NCBI GenBank assembly: GCA_938084835.1
Contig: CALKER010000006.1
Location: 806,001 to 870,000 of the forward strand
DNA: 64,000 nt
Source: an uncultured Thermoguttaceae bacterium
GTDB taxonomy: Bacteria; Planctomycetota; Planctomycetia; Pirellulales; Thermoguttaceae
Direction: 5' to 3'
The notes under the pieces were generated by a model, which saw only the letters and a program-made list of their open reading frames with translations, searched no databases and was not told where the DNA came from. Position numbers and translations under genes: made by a program. This document shows, piece by piece, positions 18,642 to 28,364 of this stretch (position 1 is its first letter; each line of letters begins with the position of its first letter).

Positions 18642-19345
18642 GTGTACTACTACTTTCTCCTGTTCCTCGAAAAATTCGCTGGTCACCATTGCCAGAGGCC
18701 CCTGCGGGCGAAAAGAAGCCGTATGGACAATCCAGGCCAAACGATGACTGCCCGGAAAAGCTTGGTAAGCAGGGAGGTGTAAAGCGTTTCGTTCAGTTTC
18801 ATGGTGGGGGGTTAACCACATTGCCGGGAGGGCAAGTCCGAAGCTTGCGGGACGGGTTTCTCCTGCTATAGCGGGGGTCTCCCGCTCAGAAGGAGCGATA
18901 AGTCGTTCTCCCATTTGCGTCTGGTCAACACTTCTCTTTTCATCGAGCGTCCCCAGCCGATAGACAGCCTTCCTCGTGAAGCACTTCGAAAAAGCTTCAT
19001 TGGGTGATCGTATAGCCACCGCTGGGTACAAAATGCTAGAATTATGAGAGATGTGGTAATGTTGGTCTCAATTCCAAATGATTGAGTCTCAATTCCAAGC
19101 GATAGTGCGAGGGTGGTTTCGTTGGGAGCCTCTTTCTGGGAAAGCCTACTTCAGCATCTTTGGGAACGGTGAGGGGTGCTCAGGCATTCAAAAATTGGGG
19201 TTTTGGCTTCAGAGTCCGCAAAGGCTAGGCAGCACGATGTTAGCCCATACCTTTACGAGGGTGTGCGAGCGAAAGAAGTGCGTCGTGCGGCTGATGTTTC
19301 CTTAGTCACGATGGATCCTTAACGTGTAAAGGGATTTATCGCAGC
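18642..19345. other. spacer upstream of the CHAT gene
   Basis: About 700 bases with no gene. Near its 3' third are two exact copies of GTCTCAATTCCAA, 21 bp apart (listed separately), close to a possible -10 (TAGAAT at 19037-19042). Confidence 0.5.
19065..19098 (+). repeat. two 13-bp direct repeats, 21-bp period
   Basis: GTCTCAATTCCAA occurs at 19065-19077 and again at 19086-19098. A period of 21 bp is two helical turns, so both copies face the same side of DNA, which fits a regulator binding site. The pair lies about 250 bp upstream of the TPR-CHAT gene. Confidence 0.5.
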
Positions 19346-22300
19346 ATGGCATATTCTGGCAAAAAAGATTCCATCATGCGGCTTAACAGGTTGACTGATG
19401 ATCCGATGTTGAGAAGACGCCTGGGTGTTCGCGGGGTGAACAAGGAGGTAACGTTCGGGTTTTGCCGGAATGGGCAGGGGCTCGAAAAATGGAGTCGGGC
19501 ACTGTTTATCATGTTGACTTATTACGGGGGAGCGGTCTTGGTTCTTGGCATTCTGACCGGGCCAACCCAAGCCCAAGTGCTCCCGCGAAGTATTCCTTCA
19601 GCCCGCTATTTCGCGGCATTTGATCCATTTCTGGATGGGGAGTATCGCACGGCCTTGCAAACTTTCGAGGAAGAAGGCCGCGGGGCCATTCGCACCCCGC
19701 AGGCCCGCTGGATTGATTCGATTTGTTACCACACAATGCAGGGGGAATGCTGGTATGCCATGGGTCGTCCCGATCAAGCCCTGCCACATTACACCGCTGC
19801 GATTCAGCTTTTTCTGAGCTATCCCGATTTTTTGATGCGGGTGCAGTTTCCTACTACGATCGGGGCTCTCCGTACCGGTCGAGTTTGTCCTTGGGGTTCC
19901 AGCCATCGGCGAAGTCAGCCGGGCCAATTTCCCGGAGAAATGCTTGTCGGTCAAGGTCAGTTGGATCATCGAGATGTCTTGCGACAAGGTGGTGTCGTTC
20001 AGTTTCCGCTTTTGATTCCGGTTCGCATACAGGAGGTGGTGCGAACACTGTGTTGGGCTATTTATCGGCGTACGGAACTTTTGGGGCCAATCACTCCTCA
20101 TGATCCGTTGACCTCCGATCTTTTGGCAGCCTTGAGCCGAAGCCCGGCCCCACCGAACCATTGGTCCCAGGCGTGGATTGATATTCCTCATGCCTTGGCG
20201 TTGGTGGCTGCGGGTAAGGCTCCAGAGGCGATTCCGCTTTTGAATCGCTCTTTAGTAGTCGTGGGGCAGTATGATCATCCCTTGACTGGCCTTGCGCTGT
20301 TACAGCTGGGACGATTAGCGCTTGCGCGGGGGGATCTGGAGGGGGCAGCCACGTTATTTCATGATGCTACCGTTTCGGCCTTTCAGTTTGAGGACGGCCA
20401 CTTGTTGGAAGAGGCTTTTCGCCATGCAGCACTAACGCATATCGTTGCTAAACGGCAAGGAGTGCTGTCCACTCTTGCCCCCGCGGCAGACTGGGCAAAG
20501 GTGCAAGATTTGCGGGCTTTGCGAGTCACCCTCCTGACGGCCATGGCTGAGCAACTCCTCGTAGCTGGCAAGACGGCAGAGGCTTTGGGGTTTCTAAAGG
20601 AGGTAGAACAGACCATCGGCCGACGGGAAATGGGCGAAGGCCGCCACGGCGCCGAGTGGCGATACCTTCTGGCTGTGGCTGAGTATCAGAGGAACAATCT
20701 GGCCAGAGGTGACGAGCTGGTGGTCAATGTCTCCAAATTTTTGGCGCAGGGCTCCCTTTGGCTCTTTCAAATCCGACATTTGGACACCCAATTTGTCACA
20801 GGCAAAGTCACCGCTCAAGGCCCGATCACGACCCGCACTGCCATGGAGATCTACGGGCAGCTTCTTCGGGATCCGGATCCAAGTGATTGGATCTTTCGCC
20901 CGATGGAGGCTCTCGCGGTCACCACCATTCCGCATGTTCATTCTTACGAGCATTGGTTTCTTGTGGCTCTTGATCGGAAGGAACTGGAGAGGGCAGTGGA
21001 AATTGCGGACTATGCCCGGCGCCACCGCTTTTGGAGCGTGCTCCCGTTGGGCGGTCGGCTGCTTGCCTTGCGGTGGGTCCTTGAGGGGCCGGAGGAAAGA
21101 ATACCGCCCGACGGTGTCTTGGAGAAACGGCATTTACTTACTCAGTTTCCGCGTTATGCCGCAATTGCTCAACAGGCGCAAGGGTTGATGAAAAACCTTC
21201 GGGAAGGGCCGCTCCCTTTAAATGAAACAGGCATGGACCGATCGGTTCTTCAGCAGCTCCAAGAGCTAGGTAAGATAAGTCAACAGCAGGAGGTCGTCTT
21301 AAGGGAAATGGCCTTACGGCGATGCCCGGCCATGATGGCCTTTCCGCCCCAACGCAGCTTGCGCGAAATTCGGGAACAGCTGCCGCCAAAAACTATTATT
21401 CTTACTTTTTTTGCTGTCGGAAATGATTTATATGGTTTCCTCTTGGGCCGGGAAGAATATGACTTCTGGAAGGTAAGGCGTGCGGAGGAGGTGCAACGTC
21501 GCTTGGTGTCCCTTCTTCGCGCCTGGGGGATGTATGAGGCAAATCGCCAGTTGCCTATCAAGGAGCTTGCCTCTTCTGCTTGGCAGCAAGAGGCCGAGGG
21601 GCTTTTACGGGCGATTGTCGAAGGTTCGCGGGCGGACCTCCTCGGCGATTTTGATGAGCTTGTGATCGTTCCGGACGGCCTTGCTTGGTATATTCCGTTC
21701 GAAGCACTAGGACAAAGGAGGGGCACGGAGTTTGTGACTATTTTGTCCACCAAAGCAGTCCGTTACGTGCCGGTATTATCGCTTGCGGTTCCAAGTCAGG
21801 CCGGGCGTCGGGTTGCTACACGATCGCTGATGATTCTCGGACGATTACACCCCCAGGAGCCGGAAATTGCGGCTCTAAATGCCTACACTTTGCTCTCGCA
21901 GGGGCAGGCTGGCTACACCGGTTGGAAATCGCAGCTACCTGTGGCCTCTCCGTTGGTGAGGCCACTTATTGACCAGTTGATCGTATGGGATGACCTGCGT
22001 GTGGACTTCTTACAGCCTTTAAGCACAAACCTTTTGGGGCAAGTAGCTCGGGGCGCGGGGAACACATTGGCAGATTGGCTTGCACTTCCTTGGGGCGGAC
22101 CGGATGTGGTCGTTTTACCCGGCTTTCACACGCCCATGGAAGCTAGTCTCAAAAGGGATGTCTCCAAGCCGCCCGGCTATGAGCTTTTCATAACAACGTG
22201 TGCCTTGATGGCCAATGGTTCACGGACAGTCATGATAAGCCGATGGCGAAACGGGGGAGACATCTGTGCCCAGCTCCTTCGCGAATTCCTTCAGGAATTG

Positions 22301-22594
22301 CCCTTCGAATCAGCCGGTAAAAGTTGGCGACGTGCTGCCAGTTTGTGTGCTCACTGGCCTGTTTATCCGGAAGCAGAGCCGCGCTTGGCTCGCACTAGTA
22401 GCCATACCAGTCTGATGGCCGAACACCCATTTTTCTGGGCGGCCTACATGCTTATGGACACAGGTGTGGTTCCGGCACCCCCTGAGCCCTCGCCCGAGCC
22501 ACCGTCGGTGGAAATCGTCCCGACGAAAACCCCCGTGGGACCTCCTCCCCCTCCCCTACCCTCTCCAGAGATTGGGCCGAATGGGCGAAAGTGA
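19346..22594 (+). CDS. exported TPR-CHAT protein (caspase-like peptidase fold)
   Basis: 1082 residues. A hydrophobic stretch at about 52-72 ending GPTQAQ looks like a signal peptide or anchor, with a longer n-region than usual; ATG 19376 is an alternative start. Residues of about 85-560 are helical repeats with TPR character (EYRTALQTFEEEG, PDQALPHYTAAIQLF). Residues of about 670-1045 form a CHAT domain: a beta strand KTIILTFFAVGNDLYGFLL, then VLPGFHTPME with the candidate catalytic His and ELFITTCALMANGSRTVMIS with the candidate Cys, ending EHPFFWAAYMLM. The C-terminal 35 residues are Pro-rich. CHAT domains are cysteine peptidases of the separase/caspase clan. Planctomycetes carry many such TPR-CHAT proteins; their substrates are unknown. 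The exported location is an inference. Confidence 0.85.
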   Translation: MAYSGKKDSIMRLNRLTDDPMLRRRLGVRGVNKEVTFGFCRNGQGLEKWSRALFIMLTYYGGAVLVLGILTGPTQAQVLPRSIPSARYFAAFDPFLDGEYRTALQTFEEEGRGAIRTPQARWIDSICYHTMQGECWYAMGRPDQALPHYTAAIQLFLSYPDFLMRVQFPTTIGALRTGRVCPWGSSHRRSQPGQFPGEMLVGQGQLDHRDVLRQGGVVQFPLLIPVRIQEVVRTLCWAIYRRTELLGPITPHDPLTSDLLAALSRSPAPPNHWSQAWIDIPHALALVAAGKAPEAIPLLNRSLVVVGQYDHPLTGLALLQLGRLALARGDLEGAATLFHDATVSAFQFEDGHLLEEAFRHAALTHIVAKRQGVLSTLAPAADWAKVQDLRALRVTLLTAMAEQLLVAGKTAEALGFLKEVEQTIGRREMGEGRHGAEWRYLLAVAEYQRNNLARGDELVVNVSKFLAQGSLWLFQIRHLDTQFVTGKVTAQGPITTRTAMEIYGQLLRDPDPSDWIFRPMEALAVTTIPHVHSYEHWFLVALDRKELERAVEIADYARRHRFWSVLPLGGRLLALRWVLEGPEERIPPDGVLEKRHLLTQFPRYAAIAQQAQGLMKNLREGPLPLNETGMDRSVLQQLQELGKISQQQEVVLREMALRRCPAMMAFPPQRSLREIREQLPPKTIILTFFAVGNDLYGFLLGREEYDFWKVRRAEEVQRRLVSLLRAWGMYEANRQLPIKELASSAWQQEAEGLLRAIVEGSRADLLGDFDELVIVPDGLAWYIPFEALGQRRGTEFVTILSTKAVRYVPVLSLAVPSQAGRRVATRSLMILGRLHPQEPEIAALNAYTLLSQGQAGYTGWKSQLPVASPLVRPLIDQLIVWDDLRVDFLQPLSTNLLGQVARGAGNTLADWLALPWGGPDVVVLPGFHTPMEASLKRDVSKPPGYELFITTCALMANGSRTVMISRWRNGGDICAQLLREFLQELPFESAGKSWRRAASLCAHWPVYPEAEPRLARTSSHTSLMAEHPFFWAAYMLMDTGVVPAPPEPSPEPPSVEIVPTKTPVGPPPPPLPSPEIGPNGRK

Positions 22595-22925
22595 CTTCCC
22601 TTAACCACGCAAAAAGACGGGTCATGCTTCAGTTTTGTACTTATGAGCACCTACGGTCAAGCTCTAGAAACGACTATGCTTGTGGCCCTTTTCGCTACCG
22701 GAAGTCTAGGGGCAAACTTGAGCACGTTCTCCCGACGAAGCACGGTCGAACCCGGCAGACCGCGGCCTCGTACACCACGGCCCGGCTCGTTGACGTGGAA
22801 CCCGCTGGTCGCCAGCTCGATTTCGCCCAAGGTCGTCAGTACGCCATTCCCTGAACGGTGTGGCTATACCAGGGTTGCAGACAGTTTGGCTTTTCCGCGG
22901 ACGCTTGAGGGCTTGACGTGAATCG
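22595..22925. other. convergent spacer
   Basis: About 330 bases between two convergent genes. I see no strong terminator hairpin with a T-tract on either strand and no gene. Confidence 0.45.
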
Positions 22926-24959
22926 CTACTCTACTTTTTCGAAAGTTACATAGTCCAGGCCGAACATATAACCCGGAATGGCTCTCTCGTTTTTACCTAC
23001 AATTTCCACCGTTAAGACATTCTCTCCGGCCGGCAGGTCAAAAACTCCTAGGGGGATTACCTCGGTGTTGGTGACAATGGGATTATAGAGGTCGATCGGA
23101 TCGCCGGCTTTCACACCGTTGATGTAAAGCTGGACGATTCCATAGTCGCGAGCTTTTGTCAGCACAACTCCCACTTGGTGCCGCCCTGCTTTGTCAACGG
23201 GTACCAGGATTTGTAACTTATCGCCCGGTTTTGCATCCGTCCACCACAGCTGGTTATCATCCCGCCATCGCCCACCGGGAAAACTTTCCATGGCTTGCGT
23301 CCGCACCGTTCCGGGGGGATCGCCCAAAATGGCGAATCCTCCCGCGCGCCGCGGCGGAATGCGATAGTAATCGTGCCTCAGGGCAGCAGCCACAGGCCGA
23401 TAATCATCGGTTCCTCCCGGCGTTTGGTACCAAACTACTGTACAAGCGTACTGGGTACCTCGTTCCTCCTCGTCGAAATACTTTTCGATGCAAGCCTCGA
23501 AAGACTGCCGGAAAGGCACGTTGTCAACCACATGCCAGCGGAATACTGACTGATGTCCCCGATTATTCTGCGTCATGGTTTGACCATGGTAGGCCCGCTG
23601 GAACAACCCCGGGTGACACCAAGCGTAACCAAAATAATCTTCTGAACCGGTGCCAAAGGTCGAGGGGAATTTCTCCCCGTCCACAAAAAATTTCTCATCG
23701 CCCTCACCCCACCAGTCGCCTAGGGGGTTCCATACGTGCAGCATAATCCCGCAGTAACGCCCTGTGCCTTCTGTGCGTAGCATCACCCAGTCGGGCCAGC
23801 GATCAGGGGGCAATTGATGAACTCCGCGATGCCACTTGCAATGGAAATACCCGAGCTGATCCAAAGGTTTTTCCATTGGCGCGTGGACGACCTCATAATC
23901 GATTTCTCGCGGGACCGAATCCTCGTTGATCAACTCCAGCACGGCCCGATCGCGGAAAGGCATGTACCAGTAGGCGTACCAAAATTCCGGTGTCATTCCG
24001 GTGACTAGGGAGCGGTAATAGTTTTCGCCTGGTGCCGTGCCAAAAAAGTCCCCTACCGGCGCCCAGACGGCCGGCTGCGGTTGATCGTCCCAGGTGATGC
24101 GGAGAATGACATTCCGCAGAGCGATCATTTGGTCCTGGCGATCCTTGGTATGAACCTTTCCCCGCAGGGCAGTAATCGCCCGCGGCCCATCAATCTCGAG
24201 CGCGGCTACCTGACCAGGTTCCAGACGTAACACCCCTTGTTCCACCTGTTGGCCCGCTCGCAACCCTTTGGGGTCTTCCCCTAGTCTGGAGGCGAAAAAG
24301 TCGTTCACTCTTTGCAATTCCGCACGATGAGCTTGTGCAAGTTCCGCGGAAAACGTTGGCACTTTGGTACCAGGTGGAAATACAGTGTACACGAAGTGAT
24401 AGTAGCGTCCCCAACCTTCCTCGGCCACTATCTTGCATGACTTCTGATAAGGAATCGGGAAATACAAATTTTGACCACTCGACCCATGTTGATTAAGGTC
24501 ATAGGAGAGTTGAGGAAAATCAAAGGGAGGAGTCTTTCCGTCAAAATAGTTGCCAAACGGAAGGTCCACGGCGGGTCTCGATTGGCCATCGAGGTAGATT
24601 TTGACACGGCCTTTTTCCGCACGAGCGGACCATATACGCCAAATGCAACCAGGGCCCTCCATCTCCGCTAGAACCACCAGACCATCTTCCCGACGGATAA
24701 AGTGGGGGCCGTCGTCATTAGCTCCCCAATTGATGTAACGGCCTGTGAGTTGGTCGAACCGACTGGAACGATCGTAACTTGACCACTGAGCGCAGCGCTC
24801 GCCCAGTTGTGGGAGGACAGCAAGCTGCTCAAGATCAAGCATTCGTCGGATCAAGTCGCTGTAGGTAAGCTCACCTTGAGCCAGCGCGGGTATGGAATTG
24901 ACCCAGAGTGCCATGGTCAGCGTACAGGCCCCTATCGCGGTGCCAATAATTTTTTTCAT
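22926..24959 (-). CDS. secreted DUF2961 / GH172-type protein
   Basis: 677 residues with a clear signal peptide (1-28, ending ALAQ). Residues of about 45-420 resemble the DUF2961 (GH172) jelly-roll domain: WSSYDRSS, RREDGLVVLAEMEGPGCIWR, and near 440 the hallmark FGTGSEDYFGYAW. Characterised GH172 members act on difructose dianhydride, fructofuranosyl or arabinofuranosyl linkages; the acidic residues of the GSEDYF motif are typical of the family. Residues of about 560-675 form an additional beta-sandwich (AGRHQVGVVLTKARDYGIVQ ... YINGVKAGDPIDLYNP) that may bind carbohydrate. It lies 200 nt downstream of a Tat-exported GH116 enzyme on the same strand, so the two probably work on the same extracellular polysaccharide. 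The substrate cannot be read from the sequence. Confidence 0.85.
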   Translation of the reverse strand: MKKIIGTAIGACTLTMALWVNSIPALAQGELTYSDLIRRMLDLEQLAVLPQLGERCAQWSSYDRSSRFDQLTGRYINWGANDDGPHFIRREDGLVVLAEMEGPGCIWRIWSARAEKGRVKIYLDGQSRPAVDLPFGNYFDGKTPPFDFPQLSYDLNQHGSSGQNLYFPIPYQKSCKIVAEEGWGRYYHFVYTVFPPGTKVPTFSAELAQAHRAELQRVNDFFASRLGEDPKGLRAGQQVEQGVLRLEPGQVAALEIDGPRAITALRGKVHTKDRQDQMIALRNVILRITWDDQPQPAVWAPVGDFFGTAPGENYYRSLVTGMTPEFWYAYWYMPFRDRAVLELINEDSVPREIDYEVVHAPMEKPLDQLGYFHCKWHRGVHQLPPDRWPDWVMLRTEGTGRYCGIMLHVWNPLGDWWGEGDEKFFVDGEKFPSTFGTGSEDYFGYAWCHPGLFQRAYHGQTMTQNNRGHQSVFRWHVVDNVPFRQSFEACIEKYFDEEERGTQYACTVVWYQTPGGTDDYRPVAAALRHDYYRIPPRRAGGFAILGDPPGTVRTQAMESFPGGRWRDDNQLWWTDAKPGDKLQILVPVDKAGRHQVGVVLTKARDYGIVQLYINGVKAGDPIDLYNPIVTNTEVIPLGVFDLPAGENVLTVEIVGKNERAIPGYMFGLDYVTFEKVE

Positions 24960-25166
24960 TTCTTAATCTCCTAAAATTCTCATCCTCATAGACCTAGTCT
25001 TTCCAATAATTGTAAAGAAAATCTTTACTCCCTGCGGCACTGAATTCTTGGGAGTTTCCCACGTAAATCAAAACCATGCTCCGTAAAACCTGTTGCTCTC
25101 GCAGAGCCAAATTCTTGAGTCTCACGCGTATCGACCGGTATCGATCAGAAATCGCTTGGGGATTTC

Positions 25167-28100
25167 TCAAGTCTCCGCAAATGCAACTTCCACCTCAAGG
25201 TGTTTATTTTCGTCGATTACGATTTTCTCGGGGAGGCGCAACACGAGTCGCTCTCCGTCTTGAATAAACATCACAGGCGTGGCATTACCGTTGATGTTTA
25301 CTGTGACCGAAGTGGCTTTGGCTTTGTGGGGAAGTTCCATGCCGAGTGATTTTAGTCTCACGCGTCCCCATTTAACGTGGAGTGCCAGCCGTTGACGTTG
25401 CTGCGAACGACCTTGTTCCACGGTGCCCCAACCTTCTGAGGCCGTGAATGCCGCGCGGAAATTCTCCGGTTGCAATCGCGGGGCGAAAGCCATGTGACCC
25501 TGCGGCCCATGGTATTCGTAACCACAAAGTGCGAGGAAGACGCCGTAGCTCGCCAAAGCCCGCGCGTAGTGATCGCCACATTCGACTTCGTTCCACGGGT
25601 TGTGGCTGGCGGGTTGATACCGCTCATGAATCGCCCGGCAAAGGGCCAAGGCCTCCAGGAGCATTCCCTCCCAAACCATATGGCTGGCGACCTGGTATTC
25701 TGTGCCCGTCCAAACTTCGTCGCGGTATAGCACGCTTTCGGGACCAAGGTGTTTGCTCTTGGGCCACGTGCACATAAACAGGCCAGCTTGACCCGGTCGT
25801 GCGAACCATCGTTGCGGTGGATGCGCCTTGTTTTGGGGACCTATGTCTGGTGCCCAATTGTATAGCCAGATGGCCTTTAAGGCCGAGCGCACCAGTTCCG
25901 CCGGGTAAAGATAACCTAAACCAAGTTGATGAGCCCAACTTTGGCCGAAAAGCTGGTCGGCCAAGCAGCCGTCGGCATATTGGTGACGGGGATGCTGAGT
26001 GAGATCGACCTTCTGCACAAAATATTCGCCGTTGAAAAGCTCGCGGACAGAAAAGTCCCGGCCTCGCTCAAAGAGGATGCGGCAGTGCTGGGCAAACAGC
26101 TCGTCACCCATTTCTCGCGCCATCTCTTCGCCGGCTCGCAAGGCCGCCAAATAGAGTGATCCAACCATTGTATTTGGGCCATAGAAGTCAATATCATATG
26201 TGTTATGTTGACGGCCCTCAAGGATTCCGTTTTTGTCACCGTCTTCCTGAATAAGAAATTGCAAAGCCTTTTTGATACGAGGCCAGTTACGGCGGAGAAA
26301 TCCGTCGTCGGCAGATACCAGATGCTCCCGATAGACTTTAAGGATGGAACCCGCTTGGCCGTCGCCAGCCCAGTTTTGCCAGCCTTCGCCGCGAAAGCGG
26401 ATCATTCCTGATTCTTCGACAAAACCGGCTTCGGGGTGGAAGTCCTGCATCTCGCGTACGGAGCGTTCAAGTCGCGGGAAAAGTCGGGCCATGGCCTGGG
26501 CATAGTTCCAAACATGGGTGCAAGTCCCGTGGCAGCACCCCACCCCCTCATAGGCCCAGAAGCGGCCATTCCCCCACCACTGGCATGTCCCTGTGGCCAA
26601 ATTGCACACGGGAGCGAACAAACGGTCCAAAAGCCAATGTGGCAATGTGGAATCGTACCAGGTGGCATGCCATAGGCGTGTCTGCTCGGCCAAGCGCGCG
26701 TAATTACTGGCAAGATAGCTGCTTACAGCGATGGCATCGCTAAACCGGTTCGCATAATAATTTCCTCGGCGAGCTCCCCGTTCGTAAAGATTGGGAAAGC
26801 ACCACGTGAGTGCAAAGCGAAGCTGCAACTGCTCTTCTGGGCCGAGCCGAAACTGCTTACCCAGGGCACCCACAAGGGGCTCGGAGGCCGGACGAGCTAC
26901 CGATAGACTCCAGTTATCCACAGTTGTCAGCCGATCGAATAATTCAGCGGATGGCAATCCATCACGCCGCAAATCCACGGCGGCGACTATGCCCTCAGCC
27001 GGGGGCTCGAGCAATACTAAAGCCATCGAGCCAAAATCCCGCTGCAGACTCAATGGACCGGATAATTCCGGCCGAGGCGTATCCCGCATCTCAATCTGGT
27101 CAACGTTGATGTGGCCCCATGATCCTTGTTCTTCGTCAACTATCTCGATATATGCTTTTTGGCCCTCTAGCTCAGTCACATTCCAATTGACCCACTCTAA
27201 TCTCTCACTATTTTTGCCGGTGGAGGAGCGCACCACTTTTCCATCGACAACAAGCTGAATACATGTCCTTCCTGGATGATTTCCACCGCCGATAAGAAAG
27301 CTAATGTATCGCCGCTCAATTGTAAACACCGGGGAAATTAGGCGACCTGTATGTCGGTCTGAGCCCCCATAGTAAGTATTGACAAGACCCCGACCAAGAA
27401 AGTTAGAAACCGTGTGTTGATTAGGGAAAGTCCCCTTTGCCGGTCCTGGACCGAAAGCCTCTCCTTCCACCTTCCATGGGCCATAGTCGTCGCCTTCAAA
27501 GTCCGCAAGCACGATTGGCGGTCTCGGCGCCGGCCCGGGCACCTCTTGACATTCCCCCACTAAGGCGACAAAGTTATTTCCCCGAGTCAGACGATTCACC
27601 CGCACCACCGAAAAATATTCGCCACTCTGATTGACCACAGCATTTTCCAGCCAGCCGCAAAAAGTGAACGTAAGCTCGTTTCCACTTTTATTGACCACGG
27701 TGTATTCCAATATTGTGGCCGGCAGCGCTGAGTCTTCCTCGTTAAGAGGGATGAATGGCGAAAAGGCCTCTAGCTTCACTTCCAGCGGAAGTTCGGAATC
27801 GCGGTACGTGACAAATGCTAGGGGATATTCCCCGCAGAAGGTGATCTCCCGAAATCCCGAGCGGTTAAGGGGGCGAAATTGTTTGGCGCCACCCACCTCC
27901 CAACTGATGGCGAACCCTTGCGATACGTCCAAAACTTTTCCCGGTGGTGCCTGGTAATTGGTGGCGCCATAACCCGAAAACCGATAGAAATTGAAAAGGT
28001 CCCAATAACCTAGTTGACCATCGCCGAGTAAATAAAGTTGTCCTGCGCAAATTCCTCCGATAGGCATGGCAATGTTGTGGAGATCTTCGCCGGTGTAAAT

Positions 28101-28364
28101 CGTAGAGCTTCCCTTAGCAAACAGTTGGTTAACCCAATCCGGACTGAGCTTTTTGTCCACCGGCACATAATGGTCTGCTTCAGCGGCTGGCTCGAAAGGT
28201 CCGGCCACAATTTTCCCTGATACAGTTGCAACGGCTGCCCCAGCCACCACAGACTTAAAGAAGGACCGTCGCCCCATATTTTCCTGAGAGATTAACCGGA
28301 CGGCAGTCGGGGATCCTTGTTCGATAAATTCCCCACCCTTGAAAGCGCACTTTCTCGAATCCAT
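25167..28364 (-). CDS. Tat-exported GH116-type glycosidase with inserted beta-sandwich
   Basis: 1065 residues. AAAGGA lies 7 nt before ATG 28364, supporting that start; the twin-arginine motif is at 32-37 (RRSFFK), followed by a hydrophobic stretch, so it is probably exported folded. The GBA2_N-type domain starts near 85 (MPIGGICAGQLYLLGDGQLG) but is split by an insert of about 150 residues (about 285-440; VLADFEGDDYGPW ... WGHINVDQIEMRD) that looks like a separate beta-sandwich. The C-terminal catalytic helical barrel has YEGVGCCHGTCTHVWNYA, where Glu606 may be the nucleophile, and NTYDIDFYGPN with Asp724 matching the family acid/base. GH116 enzymes are retaining beta-glucosidases, xylosidases or glucosylceramidases. 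It is probably co-transcribed with the GH172-type gene downstream. Confidence 0.85.
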   Translation of the reverse strand: MDSRKCAFKGGEFIEQGSPTAVRLISQENMGRRSFFKSVVAGAAVATVSGKIVAGPFEPAAEADHYVPVDKKLSPDWVNQLFAKGSSTIYTGEDLHNIAMPIGGICAGQLYLLGDGQLGYWDLFNFYRFSGYGATNYQAPPGKVLDVSQGFAISWEVGGAKQFRPLNRSGFREITFCGEYPLAFVTYRDSELPLEVKLEAFSPFIPLNEEDSALPATILEYTVVNKSGNELTFTFCGWLENAVVNQSGEYFSVVRVNRLTRGNNFVALVGECQEVPGPAPRPPIVLADFEGDDYGPWKVEGEAFGPGPAKGTFPNQHTVSNFLGRGLVNTYYGGSDRHTGRLISPVFTIERRYISFLIGGGNHPGRTCIQLVVDGKVVRSSTGKNSERLEWVNWNVTELEGQKAYIEIVDEEQGSWGHINVDQIEMRDTPRPELSGPLSLQRDFGSMALVLLEPPAEGIVAAVDLRRDGLPSAELFDRLTTVDNWSLSVARPASEPLVGALGKQFRLGPEEQLQLRFALTWCFPNLYERGARRGNYYANRFSDAIAVSSYLASNYARLAEQTRLWHATWYDSTLPHWLLDRLFAPVCNLATGTCQWWGNGRFWAYEGVGCCHGTCTHVWNYAQAMARLFPRLERSVREMQDFHPEAGFVEESGMIRFRGEGWQNWAGDGQAGSILKVYREHLVSADDGFLRRNWPRIKKALQFLIQEDGDKNGILEGRQHNTYDIDFYGPNTMVGSLYLAALRAGEEMAREMGDELFAQHCRILFERGRDFSVRELFNGEYFVQKVDLTQHPRHQYADGCLADQLFGQSWAHQLGLGYLYPAELVRSALKAIWLYNWAPDIGPQNKAHPPQRWFARPGQAGLFMCTWPKSKHLGPESVLYRDEVWTGTEYQVASHMVWEGMLLEALALCRAIHERYQPASHNPWNEVECGDHYARALASYGVFLALCGYEYHGPQGHMAFAPRLQPENFRAAFTASEGWGTVEQGRSQQRQRLALHVKWGRVRLKSLGMELPHKAKATSVTVNINGNATPVMFIQDGERLVLRLPEKIVIDENKHLEVEVAFAET

